NCBI RefSeq assembly: GCF_002575655.3
Contig: NC_053038.3
Span: forward strand, 140,074,885-140,138,884
DNA from: Aegilops tauschii subsp. strangulata
Taxonomy: Eukaryota; Streptophyta; Magnoliopsida; Poales; Poaceae
Direction of reading: 5' to 3'
Length of the DNA stretch: 64,000 nucleotides
Below, piece by piece: positions 41,536 through 52,511 of the stretch. The translations under genes were made by a program, and so were the position numbers. Position 1 is the first letter of the stretch. Each line of letters starts with the position of its first letter. A model generated the notes under the pieces. The model ran no database searches. It was not told where the DNA came from and worked only from the letters and a program-made list of their open reading frames with translations.

Positions 41536-43617
41536 ATGGCTCAAGATAATACTAAATTATGTGACTTTTCCAATCCCAACAATAATGATTTTATTAGCAC
41601 TCCAATTGCTCCTATTACCGATGATGAATCTTGTGAAATCAATGCTGCTTTGTTGAATCTTTTCATGAAAGATCAATTTTCCGGCCTTCCTAGTGAAGAT
41701 GCCGCTACCCATCTGAACAACTTCGTTGATTTGTGTGATATGCAAAAGAAGAAAGATGTGGATAATGATATTGTTAAATTGAAACTATTTCCGTTTTCGC
41801 TTACAGATCGTGCGAAAACTTGGTTCTCTTCTTTGCCTAAAAATAGTATTGATTCATGGAATAAGTGCAAAGATACTTTTATCTCTAAGTATTTTCCTCC
41901 CGCTAAGATCATCTATCTTAGAAACGATATTATGAATTTTAAGCAACTTGATCATGAGCATGTTGCACAAGCTTGGGAGTGGATGAAATTAATGATACAT
42001 AATTGCCCTACACATGGTTTGAATTTATGGATAATTATACAAATTTTTTATGTTGGATTGAATTTTGCTTCTATAAATCTTTTAGATTCGGCCGTGGGAG
42101 GCACTTTTATGGAAATCACTTTAGGAGTAGCTAATAAACTCCTAGATAATATTATGGTTAATTATTCTCAATGGCACACCGAAAGATCTACTAGTAAAAA
42201 GGTTCATGCGATAAAAGAGATTAATGTTTTGAGTGGAAAGATGGATGAACTTATGAAATTGTTTGCTAATAAGAGTGTTTCTTATGATCCTAATGATATG
42301 CCTTTGTCCACTTTGATTGAGAATAATAATGAATCTATGGATGTGAATTTTGTTGGTAGGAACAATTTTGGTAACAAGGCGTATAGAGGAAACTTTAATT
42401 CTAGGCCGTTCCCTAGTAATTCCTCTAATAATTATGGTAATTCCTACAACAACTCTTATGGAAATTTTAATAAGATGCCCTCTGATTTTGAGACTAGTGT
42501 TAAAGAATTTATGATTTCGCAAAAGAATTTCAATGCTTTGCTTGAAGAAAAATTGCCTAAGATTGATGAGTTGGCTAGGAACGTGGATAGAATTTCTCTT
42601 GATGTTGATTCTTTGAAACTTAGATCTATTCCACCTAAGCATGATATCAATGAGTCTCTCAAAGCCATGAGAATTTCCATTGATGATTGCAAAGAAAGAA
42701 CCGCTAGGATGCGTGCTAAAAAGGATTGCTTCATAAAAGCATGTTCTTCTAGTTTCTATGATAATAATGATGAAGATCTAAAACTGATTGATGTGTCCCC
42801 TATTAAATATTTGTTTTACAATATGAATCTTGATAAAGATGGGACTGGAGATGAGTCAACTTTAGTTAAAAGGCATCCCAATGATTCTGAGTTTTTAGAT
42901 CTTGATGCAAAAATTGGTAAAAGTGGGATTGAAGAGGTCAAAACTTTACATAGCAATGAACCCGCTATTTTGGATTTCAAGGAATTTAATTATTATAATT
43001 GTTCTTTGATAGATTGTATTTCCTTGTTGCAATCCGTGCTAAATTCTCCTCATGCTTATGATCAAAATAAAGCTTTTACTAAACATATCGTTGATGCTTT
43101 AATGCAATCCTATGAAGAAAAACTTGAATTAGAAGTTTCTATCCCTAGAAAGCTCTATGATGAGTGGGAACCTACTATTAAAATTAAGATTAAAGATCTT
43201 GAATGCTATGCTTTATGTGATTTGGGTGCTAGTGTTTCCACGATTCCCAAAACTTTGTGTGACGTGTTAGGTTTCCGTGAATTTGATGATTGTTCTTTAA
43301 ATTTGCATCTTGCGGATTCCACCAGTAAGAAACCTATGGGAAGGATTAATGATGTTCTTATTGTTGCAAATAGGAATTATGTGCCCATATATTTCATTGT
43401 TCTTGATATAGATTGCAATCCTACATGTCCTATTATTCTTGGTAGACCTTTCCTTAGATCGATTAGTGCAATTATTGATATGAAAGAAGAAAACATTAGA
43501 TTCCAATTTCCATTAAGGAAAGGCATGGAACACTTTCCTAGGAAGAAAATTAAATTACCTTGTGGATCTATTATGAGAGCCACTTATGGATTGCATACCA
43601 AAGATGACAATACCTAG
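41536..43617 (+). CDS. Intact gag-protease polyprotein of element H (693 residues)
   Basis: An uninterrupted frame from MAQDNTKLCDF to a TAG at 43615-43617. I prefer the start at 41536 because it is the first ATG in frame with the gag homology; upstream codons lack one. The gag capsid region spans residues about 45-200 (LTDRAKTWFSSLP, WNKCKDTFISKYFPP). An Asn/Gly/Tyr-rich linker follows at about 275-315, with no CCHC knuckle seen. The C-terminal aspartic protease has the active-site motif CDLGASVSTIP, with the catalytic Asp at residue 562, and a CPIILGRPFL strand near 635-645. Proteins of this kind form the virus-like particle and cleave the precursor. No RT or integrase follows, so transposition would need enzymes from a relative. 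Confidence 0.85.
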   Translation: MAQDNTKLCDFSNPNNNDFISTPIAPITDDESCEINAALLNLFMKDQFSGLPSEDAATHLNNFVDLCDMQKKKDVDNDIVKLKLFPFSLTDRAKTWFSSLPKNSIDSWNKCKDTFISKYFPPAKIIYLRNDIMNFKQLDHEHVAQAWEWMKLMIHNCPTHGLNLWIIIQIFYVGLNFASINLLDSAVGGTFMEITLGVANKLLDNIMVNYSQWHTERSTSKKVHAIKEINVLSGKMDELMKLFANKSVSYDPNDMPLSTLIENNNESMDVNFVGRNNFGNKAYRGNFNSRPFPSNSSNNYGNSYNNSYGNFNKMPSDFETSVKEFMISQKNFNALLEEKLPKIDELARNVDRISLDVDSLKLRSIPPKHDINESLKAMRISIDDCKERTARMRAKKDCFIKACSSSFYDNNDEDLKLIDVSPIKYLFYNMNLDKDGTGDESTLVKRHPNDSEFLDLDAKIGKSGIEEVKTLHSNEPAILDFKEFNYYNCSLIDCISLLQSVLNSPHAYDQNKAFTKHIVDALMQSYEEKLELEVSIPRKLYDEWEPTIKIKIKDLECYALCDLGASVSTIPKTLCDVLGFREFDDCSLNLHLADSTSKKPMGRINDVLIVANRNYVPIYFIVLDIDCNPTCPIILGRPFLRSISAIIDMKEENIRFQFPLRKGMEHFPRKKIKLPCGSIMRATYGLHTKDDNT

Positions 43618-44265
43618 ATCTATTCTTGTTTTTATGCCTAGCTAGGGGCGTTAAACGATAGCGCTTGTTAAGAGGCAACCCAATTTTATTTTCTTGCTTT
43701 TTTTTTCTATTTAGTAATAAATAATTCATCTAGATTCTATTTAGACGTGGTTTTATGTTTTAATTAGTGTTTGTGCCAAGTAGAACCAATAGGATCTTCT
43801 TGGGTGATAGTTGTTTGATCTTGCTGAAAAGGACAGAAACTTTACGACCACGAAAATAATTGTTGAAATTCACCAGAACGTGATAAAATACCAATTATTT
43901 TTTGCAGTAGATCAGTATACAAATTATCCAGGTTGTCCTAGTTTTGCAGAATATTTGGAGTTCCAGAAGTATTCGGACAAATCAGATTGCTACAGACTAT
44001 TATGTTTTTGACAGATTCTGTTTTTCGTGTGTTGTTTGCTTATTTTAATGAATCTATGGCTAGTATCGGGGGTATGAACCATAGAGAAGTTGGAATACAG
44101 TAGGTTAAACACCAATATAAATAAAGAATGAGTTCATTACAGTACCTTAAAGTTGTGGTTTGTTTTCTTACACTAACGAAGCTCATGAGATTTTCTATTG
44201 AGTTTTGTGTTGTGAAGTTTTCAAGTTTTTTGGGTAAAGATTTGATGGATTTTGGAACAAGGAGT
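43618..44265 (+). other. 3' untranslated region of element H up to the insertion of element I
   Basis: AT-rich, non-coding. It contains GCTAGGGGCGTTAAACGATAGC just after the stop. It ends in GGAACAAGGAGT, after which the copia LTR begins. Confidence 0.6.
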
Positions 44266-44931
44266 TTTTGGGGAACGTAGTACTTTCAAAAATAAAATCC
44301 TACGCACATGCAAGATCATGGTGATGCATAGCAATGAGAGGGGAGAGTGATGTCCACGTACCCTCATAGACCGTAGGAGGAAGCGTTATGACAACACGGT
44401 TGATGTAGTCCTACGTCTTCACGATCGACCGATCCTAGTACCGAACATACGACACCTCCGCGATCTGCACACGTTCAGCTCGGTGACGTCCCACGAACTC
44501 ATGATCGAGCAGAGTGTCGAGGGAGAGCTTCGTCAGCACGACAGCGTGATGACGGTGATGATGAAGCTACCGGCGCAGGGTTTCGCCTAAGCACTATGAC
44601 GATATGAGTGACGTGGATTATGGTGGAGGGGGGCACCGCACACGGCTAAGAGATCAATGATCAACTTGTGTGTCTATGGGGTGCCCCCTCCCCCGTATAT
44701 AAAGGAATGGAGGAGGGGGAGGGCCGACCCTCTACTATGGCGCGCCCTGGGGAGTCCTACTCCCACCGGGAGTAGGATTCCCCCCTTCCAAGTAGTAGGA
44801 GTAGGAGAGAAGGAAGGGGAAGAGACAAGAGAAGGAAGGAGGGAGCACCGCCCCTCCCCCTAGTCCAATTTGGACTAGGCCTTGGGGGGGGGGGGGGGGA
44901 ACGCGGCCTACCCTAGGCAGCCCTTCTCTTT
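44266..44931 (-). repeat. Copia LTR of element I, segment left of the J insertion
   Basis: On the plus strand it opens TTTTGGGGAACGTAGTACTT, the reverse complement of the 3' end of a BARE-1/WIS/Angela-like copia LTR (the usual first bases TGTTGGGG are altered). It includes GCACCGCACACGGCTAAGAG and a GC-rich minisatellite-like stretch, and ends at the target duplication TCTTT (44927-44931). The LTR resumes at 49051. Confidence 0.85.
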
Positions 44932-46229
44932 TGTGACACCCAAGTTTTTATTTGGTTTTTTTTTTCAAAAGATTTTTATTTGACCTGAGGGAGGTGATCA
45001 AATTTTTTCTTCAAAAGAACTCTACCTTTCAAATATTTTTTTATGGCAAAAGTTTTATTTGGATTCACCCAAGATCTGTCTTTGGTCTTGGAGGTTCTTG
45101 CTTTTCATTTGGACTCAAGACAAAATACTTTTCACTTGGAATATGCCTTCTGAAAATCTCTTTGAAATTTGCACTATGGCTTTTGGAATAATCCTTTACC
45201 ACTTCCAACAATTCCTTCTTGCCATGGCCTTAGTGCAAATACTCTCTCCTGACCCTCCCCTCATCTTTGGATCATGTTTGGCATCTAATCCAGCAAGTTG
45301 AACCTCCCCTATGATTATATTCCATTTAAATCTTATTCAAATAAATTTCTGTCTTCTATTCTATCCATTGGTGATTTACAAAGGAACTCTACTTTCTGTT
45401 TTGATTTCTGCCCCCAAACCAACTCTCCTCCCTAGTCCTTTGAACCCTCAACCAAGATCCATGAAGATCCACTGGTCTTCAGTTCAAAATTTTCAAACTA
45501 CACTTGCTGCAAGTTAGGACCAGATTTGTCAAATTTGATGAAATTCATTCAAAACTTCCTCCAAAAATTCCAAGTAAAATCAGGCAGCCTCTGGGTGCAT
45601 TGAGTGGTCACCTCACCAAGTTACAGCCCTAGAAATTTTTTTCTCATAGCCAAATCATTCTGTCGAGCACCTGCAGTGCATGGTCATTGTCAAGTTCAGA
45701 AAATTCAGAGAACAGTTCAGTGGCTTACTGTCGTTTTCTTCAGAGATGGTTGTCGATCTCGCCAGTGCCACTGTGTCGCCTTGCTCCTCGTCCCCTCCCC
45801 CTTGTTCCTGCACCGCACGAACGCCTGGCACCTTGCGGACGTCGGCGACGAGCTGCAGAAGGTGCGCCGCCCCGTGACCGACGCCAGCGGCGGCTTTGCG
45901 ACCGCCAGCGGGAGGCACGGTGCTGACGGCGCCACCCAGCGCCGCCCAAGCCACCGGAGCTCGCCGCGTGGTCTTCCACTCCCCCGAACACGCTGCCGCT
46001 CTCGTCATGAACCGCAGGGCGCGGAGCGCGCTCTCTGCCGCCGTCGAGCCCGTGCGGCCATCTCACCGTGGACCGACGCCATTACGCCAAGACCAACTCC
46101 ATTTAGCTGTGGAATGACACCAGTAACCTTCACTGATGCTGCCTGGCCACTCAAACCTCCTGCCAATCCACTGCATCGCCGTAACGCTCGCCGGAGATTC
46201 TCCATTCACGGCCACCCCGTCGATCCGCC

Positions 46230-46237
46230 TATAAATA
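46230..46237 (+). promoter_or_regulatory. TATA box in LTR of element J, copy 1
   Basis: TATAAATA followed by GAGGCCCCGAGC, about 1.3 kb into the 4.1-kb LTR. The same box is at 58253-58260 in copy 2. Confidence 0.5.
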
Positions 46238-47199
46238 GAGGCCCCGAGCTTCAACTCGAGCACCCACCATCCCTGCACTCCACCTAGAGCACGCCTAGCC
46301 ACTGGAAGAGCCCCGAGGAGGTCTCCTTCCTCGACTCCGGCCGCCGCGACCCGCCACGGGAGCCAGCTCGATTCGCCCTCGTGTGTGCACCTCCGCCTCC
46401 CTTCTCTTGCCAGTAGCTTCACCATGCATCCCTCCCTCTGACCCGCGCTTCAATTCGAACTTTGCAGCCCTCCACCGGAGTTCCCCACCATCACCCGAGC
46501 CGCCGTCCGCCGGAGATAGCGTCGCCGTCGACGTGGTGCTCCCCGTTGGTCGAGTCCACCACCCACCGACGCGGAAGAACACGCTGAAGCTCTTGGTACC
46601 CTCCGATCCTCCTAACTCGCCGTGGTTCGACGCCGGCGTCCACCGCAGTCTTCGGGCGCCGGCAAGCTTTTCAAACCTGACATGTGGACCCCGCATGTCA
46701 GCCTCTGTTCTATTATTTCGCGAACCGTTTTCTGTTGGCGCCTTGGGGCAAATACGTTTTCTCTCTTGAGCTTGCGCATTTCCAATCGAACCGTTTTTTG
46801 TTTTCTCAGTTAAAACCCTGGAACTTTTCTGTTTCATTACAGATAAGTCACTGGACAGAAACCTTTATAACTTTTTAATAAAAAGGGATTTTTGAGTGAT
46901 TCTTTTTCTGACAACCTTCAAATTTTGTCTAGGTTTTTATGGGATTTATTTGAAAAATATTTGGAAAAGTTTCTGTGCACGCGTTGGTTTTCACGTTAGT
47001 GCCCGTTTTCGTGATTGCCGTAGGTTCCGGAAGAGGTGACGGAGCCGCAAACTTCGCCGAGCTAGACTCCGACTTTTCCGAACCAGGCAAGCATGTTTGA
47101 ACATTTGATATGATAAGTGTTTTGCATGTTTGCTTGAAAGTTTGTGCGTGGCATATGAGTGTCGGTAAATACCTCGTTGCTCGTAAGGCAACTACCCGT

Positions 47200-47520
47200 A
47201 TGTCCCAAAGTTGCGATGATCTCTGATGAGAGATGGCCTAATCATGTGGTGACATGAAGGGCAGCAAGGTGGTGCTGTTGTAGCATACCAGCCTTGCGTC
47301 ATCCGACTTTCTCCGACGTTAACGTGGACGGAGTCACGTTATCGTTCTTTTCCTCGCATGTTCCAAAGTTGCGATGATCTCTGATGAGAGATGGCCTAAT
47401 CATGTGGTGACATGAAGGGCAACAAGGTGGTACTGTTGTAGCATACCAGCCTCGCGTCATCCGACTTTCTCCAACGTTAACGTGGACGGAGTCACGTTAT
47501 CATTCTTTCCCCCTTCCGTG
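47200..47520. repeat. Two 158-bp tandem repeats within LTR J copy 1
   Basis: TTGCGATGATCTCTGATGAG occurs at 47211 and 47369, and the following 140 bp are nearly identical. Copy 2 has the same pair at about 59232-59540. Confidence 0.85.
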
Positions 47521-48104
47521 CTACCACATGTTTCATTTGCCAGGATGCGGTTTAGTAAGTTGGTAACCTCTTTCCATGTACACACCAAACAGAGAGGCCG
47601 GGATGATGGTACCTTGGCCCAGGATTAAAGCCAGTCATCCGGTCAGGGGGCATGGGTGTTTCCGGTTGGGACCGAGAGGGGGGCACCCCCTTAGAGCGCG
47701 CGTATAGAAATTTGATCCCATGCTACGCGAGGTTGTAGCCTCCCCGTCTCAAGGTTTTTCGTGAACGTTGCCGAGGATGATCCCTGGCTTCGGAAGGTTG
47801 AATTGGGTGTGTACTGGTTAGACGTGTTTCTTCCAAAACACTGTAGACGGAACTAGTCCCCGTGACTACTGAAATCCGTTGGCTGTGGTTAAGTACAAAC
47901 TCTGCAGAGTCAATTCCTTCCAAGTCATCGTATCCATGATCAAGTAGTGAAATCAGTATATCCATATCTATCCGCGTGGAAAACTGTCCCCGGTGAACAA
48001 GCTCAAGTGGTAAATCCAGTTAAATTGTTATTCCTGTGGATGGACTAGCTTTATATTTGTCTCGTACTTGTGATAATTTATGTTCCCGAAACTATTGTAT
48101 TATT

Positions 48105-48480
48105 GAGCTAAAATATAAGCCCTTTATGTGACGTCGCACAGACGTCCGACTGTGGCGTGTTTTTGTTTCTTACATTAAATATAAGCCCTTTATGTGATGT
48201 CGCTCAGACGTCCGACTGTGGCATGTTCGTCTTTTATTTTTCTGTTATAAGCCCTTTATGTGATGTCGCTCAGACGTCCGACTGTGGCATTATTATTATT
48301 CTTGCATTTTCCTCTCGAGGAGTCTTTCAGACACTCGTTTGGCACCAGTATTATTATGCTCGCAGTTTCCTCTCGAGGAGTCTTTCAGACACTCGTTTGG
48401 CACCAGTATTACTATTCTGCAGTTTCCGCTTGAGGCGTCATTCAGACCCTCGCTTGGCACCCAGTATTTATTATCTCTAT
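48105..48480. repeat. 66-bp and 59-bp minisatellites within LTR J copy 1
   Basis: TAAGCCCTTTATGTGA recurs at 48116, 48182 and 48248 (period 66). CTCGAGGAGTCTTTCAGACA-type units recur at 48313, 48372 and 48429 (periods 59 and 57). Both sets are kept in copy 2 at about 60128-60500. Confidence 0.85.
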
Positions 48481-49050
48481 GTCTGAGCGCACTGGATAAA
48501 TTGTTCATATGCTTCATGTTTACATTTGTTATATCTTATGTCCGAACTGTCTTGCGAGTACTTTCATAGTACTCACCTGGCTTGTTGATTTGGCCAGATG
48601 TTGACGAAGGCGATCTCTTGGATGAAGAGTTTGATAGCGCGTCCGATGCCTAGAGGAGTCCCAGTCAGTCCGGCGCGATCCCGAATATTGGTCACTTGTA
48701 TTATACACGCTTCTGCCACCCGCAATTATTCTCCTCGAGCCTCTCTCCGACGCTCGAAGAGCTGTAGTCTTCAGGAGTCATGTCACTCGCTTTGCGGTGA
48801 TATTTCCACCACCGTTATTATCATGAGTAAGTAGTATGCCACCCTATCCACCGTCTCGTTTTATCGGCGTGCATGTAATAAATTGTTGGGCAGTCTCCGC
48901 TCAACCTAGTATTATATTTAGTACTCCTGGTATTTTTCTTCTGTGACCAAGATATTGTCTACCACTGAGAAGGAATTCTTCCTTACTGGTCCGTAAAAGG
49001 GATTGCTCTCTCAATAATTATTTTATTGAAAAACCGGTCGTGACATCTTT

Positions 49051-50134
49051 CTCCCCTAAAGCCTAATAAGGCCCATATACTCCCGGGGGGGTTCTGGTAA
49101 CCCCCCGGTACTCTAGTTAATGCCCGAATTCACCCGGAACCATTCCGATGTCCAAACGTAGTCATCCAATATATCGATCTTTATGTCTCGACCATTTCGA
49201 GACTCCTCGTCATGTCCGTGATCATATCCGGGACTCCGAACAACCTTCGGTACATCAAAACACATAAACTCATAATACCGATCGTCACCGAACGTTAAGC
49301 GTGCGGACCCTACGGGTTCGAGAACTATGTAGACATGACCGAGACACGTCTCCGGTCAATAACCAATAGCGGAACCTGGATGCTCATATTGGCTCCCACA
49401 TATTCTACAAAGATCTTTATTGGTCAAACCGCATAACAACATACGTTGTTCCCTTTATCATCGGTATGTTACTTGCCCGAGATTCGATCGTCGGTATCTC
49501 AATACCTAGTTCAATCTCATTACCGACAAGTCTCTTTACTTGTTCCGTAATGCATCATCCCGCAACTAACTCATTAGTCACAATGCTTGCAAGGCTTATA
49601 GTGATGTGCATTACCGAGAGGGCCCAGAGATACCTCTGCGATACACGGAGTGACAAATCCTAATCTTGATCTATGCCAACTCAACAAACACCATCGGAGA
49701 CACCTGTAGAGCATCAATCACCCGGTTACGTTGTGACGTTTGATAGCACACAAGGTGTTCCTCCGGTATTCGGGAGTTGCATAATCTCATAGTAGGAGGA
49801 ACATGTGTATAAGTCATGAAGAAAGCAGTAGCAATGAAACTGTAACGATCATAATGCTAATTTAACGAATGGGTCTTGTCCATCACATCATTCTCCTAAT
49901 GATGTGATCCTGTTCATCAAATGACAACACATGTCTATGGTTAGGAAACATAACCATCTTTGATAAACGAGCTAGTCAAGCAGAGGCATACTAGGGACAC
50001 TTTGTTTTGTCTATGTATTCACACATGTACTAAGTTTCCGGTTAATACAACTCTAGCATGAATAATAAACATTTATCATGAAATAAGGAAATAAATAATA
50101 ACTTTATTATTGCCTCTAGGGCATATTTCCTTCA
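49051..50134 (-). repeat. Copia LTR of element I, segment right of solo LTR J (copy 1)
   Basis: Continues the LTR begun at 44266; the parts total about 1750 bp, the usual size for Angela-like LTRs. It ends on the plus strand with GCCTCTAGGGCATATTTCCTTCA, the reverse complement of the typical LTR start. Being left of the internal region of a minus-strand element, it is the 3' LTR. Confidence 0.9.
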
Positions 50135-51566
50135 ATCTCCCACTTGCACTAGAGTCAATAATCTAGTTCACATTGCCATGTTATTTAACACCAATAGTTC
50201 ACATCACCATGTGATTAACACCCATAGTTCACATCGCCATGTGACCAACACTCAAAGGGTTTACTAGAGTCAGTAATCTTAGTTCACATCGCCATGTGAT
50301 TAACACCCAAAGAGTACTAAGGTGTGATCATGTTTTGCTTGCGAGGGAAGTTTAGTCAACGGGTCTGCCATATTCAGATCCGTATGTATTTTGCAAATTT
50401 CTATGTCAACAATGCTCTGCACGGAGCTACTCTAGCTAATTGCTCCCACTTTCAATATGTATCCATATTGAGACTTAGAGTCATCTGGATCAGTGTCAAA
50501 ACTTGCATCGACGTAACCCTTTACGATGAACCTTTTGTCACCTCCATAACCGAGAAACATGTCCTGATTCCACTAAGGATAATTTTGACCGCTGTCCAGT
50601 GATCCCCTCCTGGATCACTATTGTACCCTCTTGCCAAACTCATGGTGAGGTACACAATAGGTCTGGCACACAGCATAGCATACTTTATAGAACCTATGAC
50701 TGAGACATAGGGAATGACTTTTCATTCTCTTTCTATTTTCTGCCGTGGTCGGGTTTTGAGTCTTTACTCAACTTCACACCTTGCAACACAGGCAAGAACT
50801 CTTTCTTTGACTGTTCTATTTTTAACTACAAAAAACTTGTCAAGGTATGTACTCATTGAAAAAATTTATCATGCGTCTTGATCTATCTCTATAGATCTTT
50901 GATGCTCAGTATGTAAGCAGCTTCACCGAGGTCTTTCTTTGAAAAACTCCTTTCAAACACTCCTTTATGCTTTCCAGAAAATTCTACATCATTTCCGATC
51001 AACAATATGTCATTCACATATACTTATCAGAAAGGCTGTAGTGCTCCCACCCACTTTCTTGTAAATACAGGCTTCACCGCAAGTCTATATAAAACTACAT
51101 GCTTTGATCACACTATCAAAGCGTACATTCCAACTCCGAGATGCTTGCACCAGTCCATAAATGGATCACTAGTGCTCACACACTTTGTTAGCATCTTTTG
51201 GATTGACAAAACCTTCTGGTTGCATCATATACAACTCTTTTTTTAAGAAATCCATTAAGGAATGCAGGTTTGACATCCATTTGCCAAATTTCATACAATG
51301 CGGCAATTGCTAACATGATTCGGACAGACTTTTAAGCATCGATACAAGTGAGAAAATCTCATTGTAGTCAACACCTTGAACTTGTCGAAAACATTTTTGC
51401 GACAATTCGAGCTTTGTAGATAGTAACACTACTATCAGTGTCCGTCTTCCTCTTGAAGATCCATTTATTCTCAATGGCTTACCGATCATCGGGCAAGTCA
51501 ACCAAAGTCCACACTTTGTTCTCATACATGGATCCTATCTCAGATTTCATGGCCTCAAGCCATTTC
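50135..51566 (-). pseudogene. Copia pol remnant of element I, copy 1 (RNase H and RT)
   Basis: Directly after the LTR the minus strand has a purine tract (CAAGTGGGAGAT), then decayed RNase H, then RT. The RT catalytic region at about 51000-51040 (minus) reads YVNDILLIGNDVEF, with Asn at a catalytic Asp position. The RT start includes QGVDYNEIFSLVSMLKS and KVWTLVDLPDDR at about 51494-51529, with stops between. The frame is broken by several stops and shifts. At 51566/51567 the sequence switches abruptly to element J. Confidence 0.8.
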
Positions 51567-51588
51567 TGCAGCTCGCCACTTCCGTTTT

Positions 51589-52101
51589 GTGGGAAGGGCC
51601 ATGCCTACGGAGAGGCATGCCATGCAGATGGCTGCCCGTGAGGCGATAGCTCGCCTTCGGGACATCCTTCCTACGATGAAGACTCGTCGCTACCGCTACC
51701 TCCCGTGCCATGTGCCATACACCAGCCACTATGCGTTCGCCTGCCATCGGGGAGAGCGAGATGAACCCATCGAGATGGTTGTGGAGTATCTCAAGGCTCT
51801 GGAGGAGTCTTTCGACAACCTCGTGGATGATCTTGTGGCTCCCCGCATGGACTTAGTCCGGGGCGGTCCTGCCAGCAGGAAGGAGCTCCTCCACACGGCA
51901 CTGCCTCTGACATTCGTCTCGTCTTCAGCCTCGTATGCACCGGCCGTTTTGGCCACTGCTCGCCGTCTGCCTACCACTGAGGAGTTCGATCGAGCCATCG
52001 CTCCTACTCCAGTCAGAGCCGCACCGCCTGCCACCCGCTCTACCACCAGTCGCCCCCGCACCGTCACCGCAGCGCAGCGTTACGCGCCAGGAGCCAGCTA
52101 G
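51589..52101 (+). CDS. Extra ORF upstream of gag in element J
   Basis: A 170-codon frame, open from the junction and without stop. It has a helical segment (AAREAIARLRDILPTMKTRRYR), the HVPYTSHYAF phrase, and a second helical segment (VEYLKALEESFDNLVDDLV), ending in a Ser/Thr/Ala/Pro-rich tail. An additional ORF before gag is known in some plant Ty3/gypsy elements. Function unknown. The N-terminus may extend into sequence lost at the junction, so the Met at 51589 is only the first available. Confidence 0.5.
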   Translation: MGRAMPTERHAMQMAAREAIARLRDILPTMKTRRYRYLPCHVPYTSHYAFACHRGERDEPIEMVVEYLKALEESFDNLVDDLVAPRMDLVRGGPASRKELLHTALPLTFVSSSASYAPAVLATARRLPTTEEFDRAIAPTPVRAAPPATRSTTSRPRTVTAAQRYAPGAS

Positions 52102-52511
52102 AGAGGAGGTGGAGGTGGATTCTCCTGGACCGCTGAGTCTTGCCATCGGCAAGGGAAAGGAAATCTTCACCATCTCCGACTGAGAGCACCGAGTAGCCGC
52201 GCGTTATGTCTGCTTGTATGATGTGTTGTTTTAATCTGTACGCTAGTTTGTATTGGTGTGTTTGCTGCCTTCCGGAGTAGTCCGCTAGTCTAAATAACAT
52301 GTCAGGAATGTGAACGCACGTCCTGAGTGCTGTATCATGTGTTTGTATTTCGCGTGTAAGATTTGTGTTCAGCAGTCTTTTCTCCATACAAAATCACTTA
52401 TGTTTTCTTGAAAACCTTGAGATCTTTTAAATTTGTTGCCTCTGCAAGATTTTCCTTGTGCTGCACAGTTTTTCTCATGGGTTTTGCAATATAATACCCC
52501 AGACTGGAAAA
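52102..52511 (+). other. Spacer between extra ORF and gag of element J
   Basis: AT-rich, non-coding; includes a pyrimidine-rich stretch near 52430-52470. No RNA gene or promoter motif recognised. Confidence 0.4.

Larger units (their letters stand above)
39744..44265 (+). mobile_element. Element H: Athila-lineage element (Sabrina-like), gag-protease only, inserted in G
   Basis: 5' LTR, primer site, gag-protease ORF and 3' untranslated region, interrupted at 44266 by element I. The stretch after the stop (GCCTAGCTAGGGGCGTTAAACG) is, from memory, the standard post-ORF region of the Triticeae Sabrina-type family. RT and integrase are absent between protease and this region, so the element appears non-autonomous by design or through an old deletion. 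Confidence 0.8.
44932..49045 (+). repeat. Solo LTR of element J (4114 bp), copy 1
   Basis: It starts TGTGACACCCAAGTTTTTAT and ends ACCGGTCGTGACA, flanked on both sides by TCTTT (44927-44931, 49046-49050). No internal element sequence lies on either side, so this is a solo LTR inside copia LTR I. The second copy at 56957-61068 is collinear, with roughly 55-60 substitutions by eye. Internal features: TATAAATA at 46230, two 158-bp repeats near 47211/47369, and three 66-bp and three 59-bp repeats at 48116-48480. Confidence 0.92.

Noticed and set aside
45604..46837. Several 100-227-codon frames in LTR J (also at 57626-58860)
   Set aside because: They lie within a GC-rich LTR segment, overlap on both strands, and are disrupted differently in the two LTR copies. 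No domain is seen.
47723..47965. 80-codon minus-strand frame present in both LTR J copies
   Set aside because: Conservation is explained by duplication of the LTR; no support as a gene.
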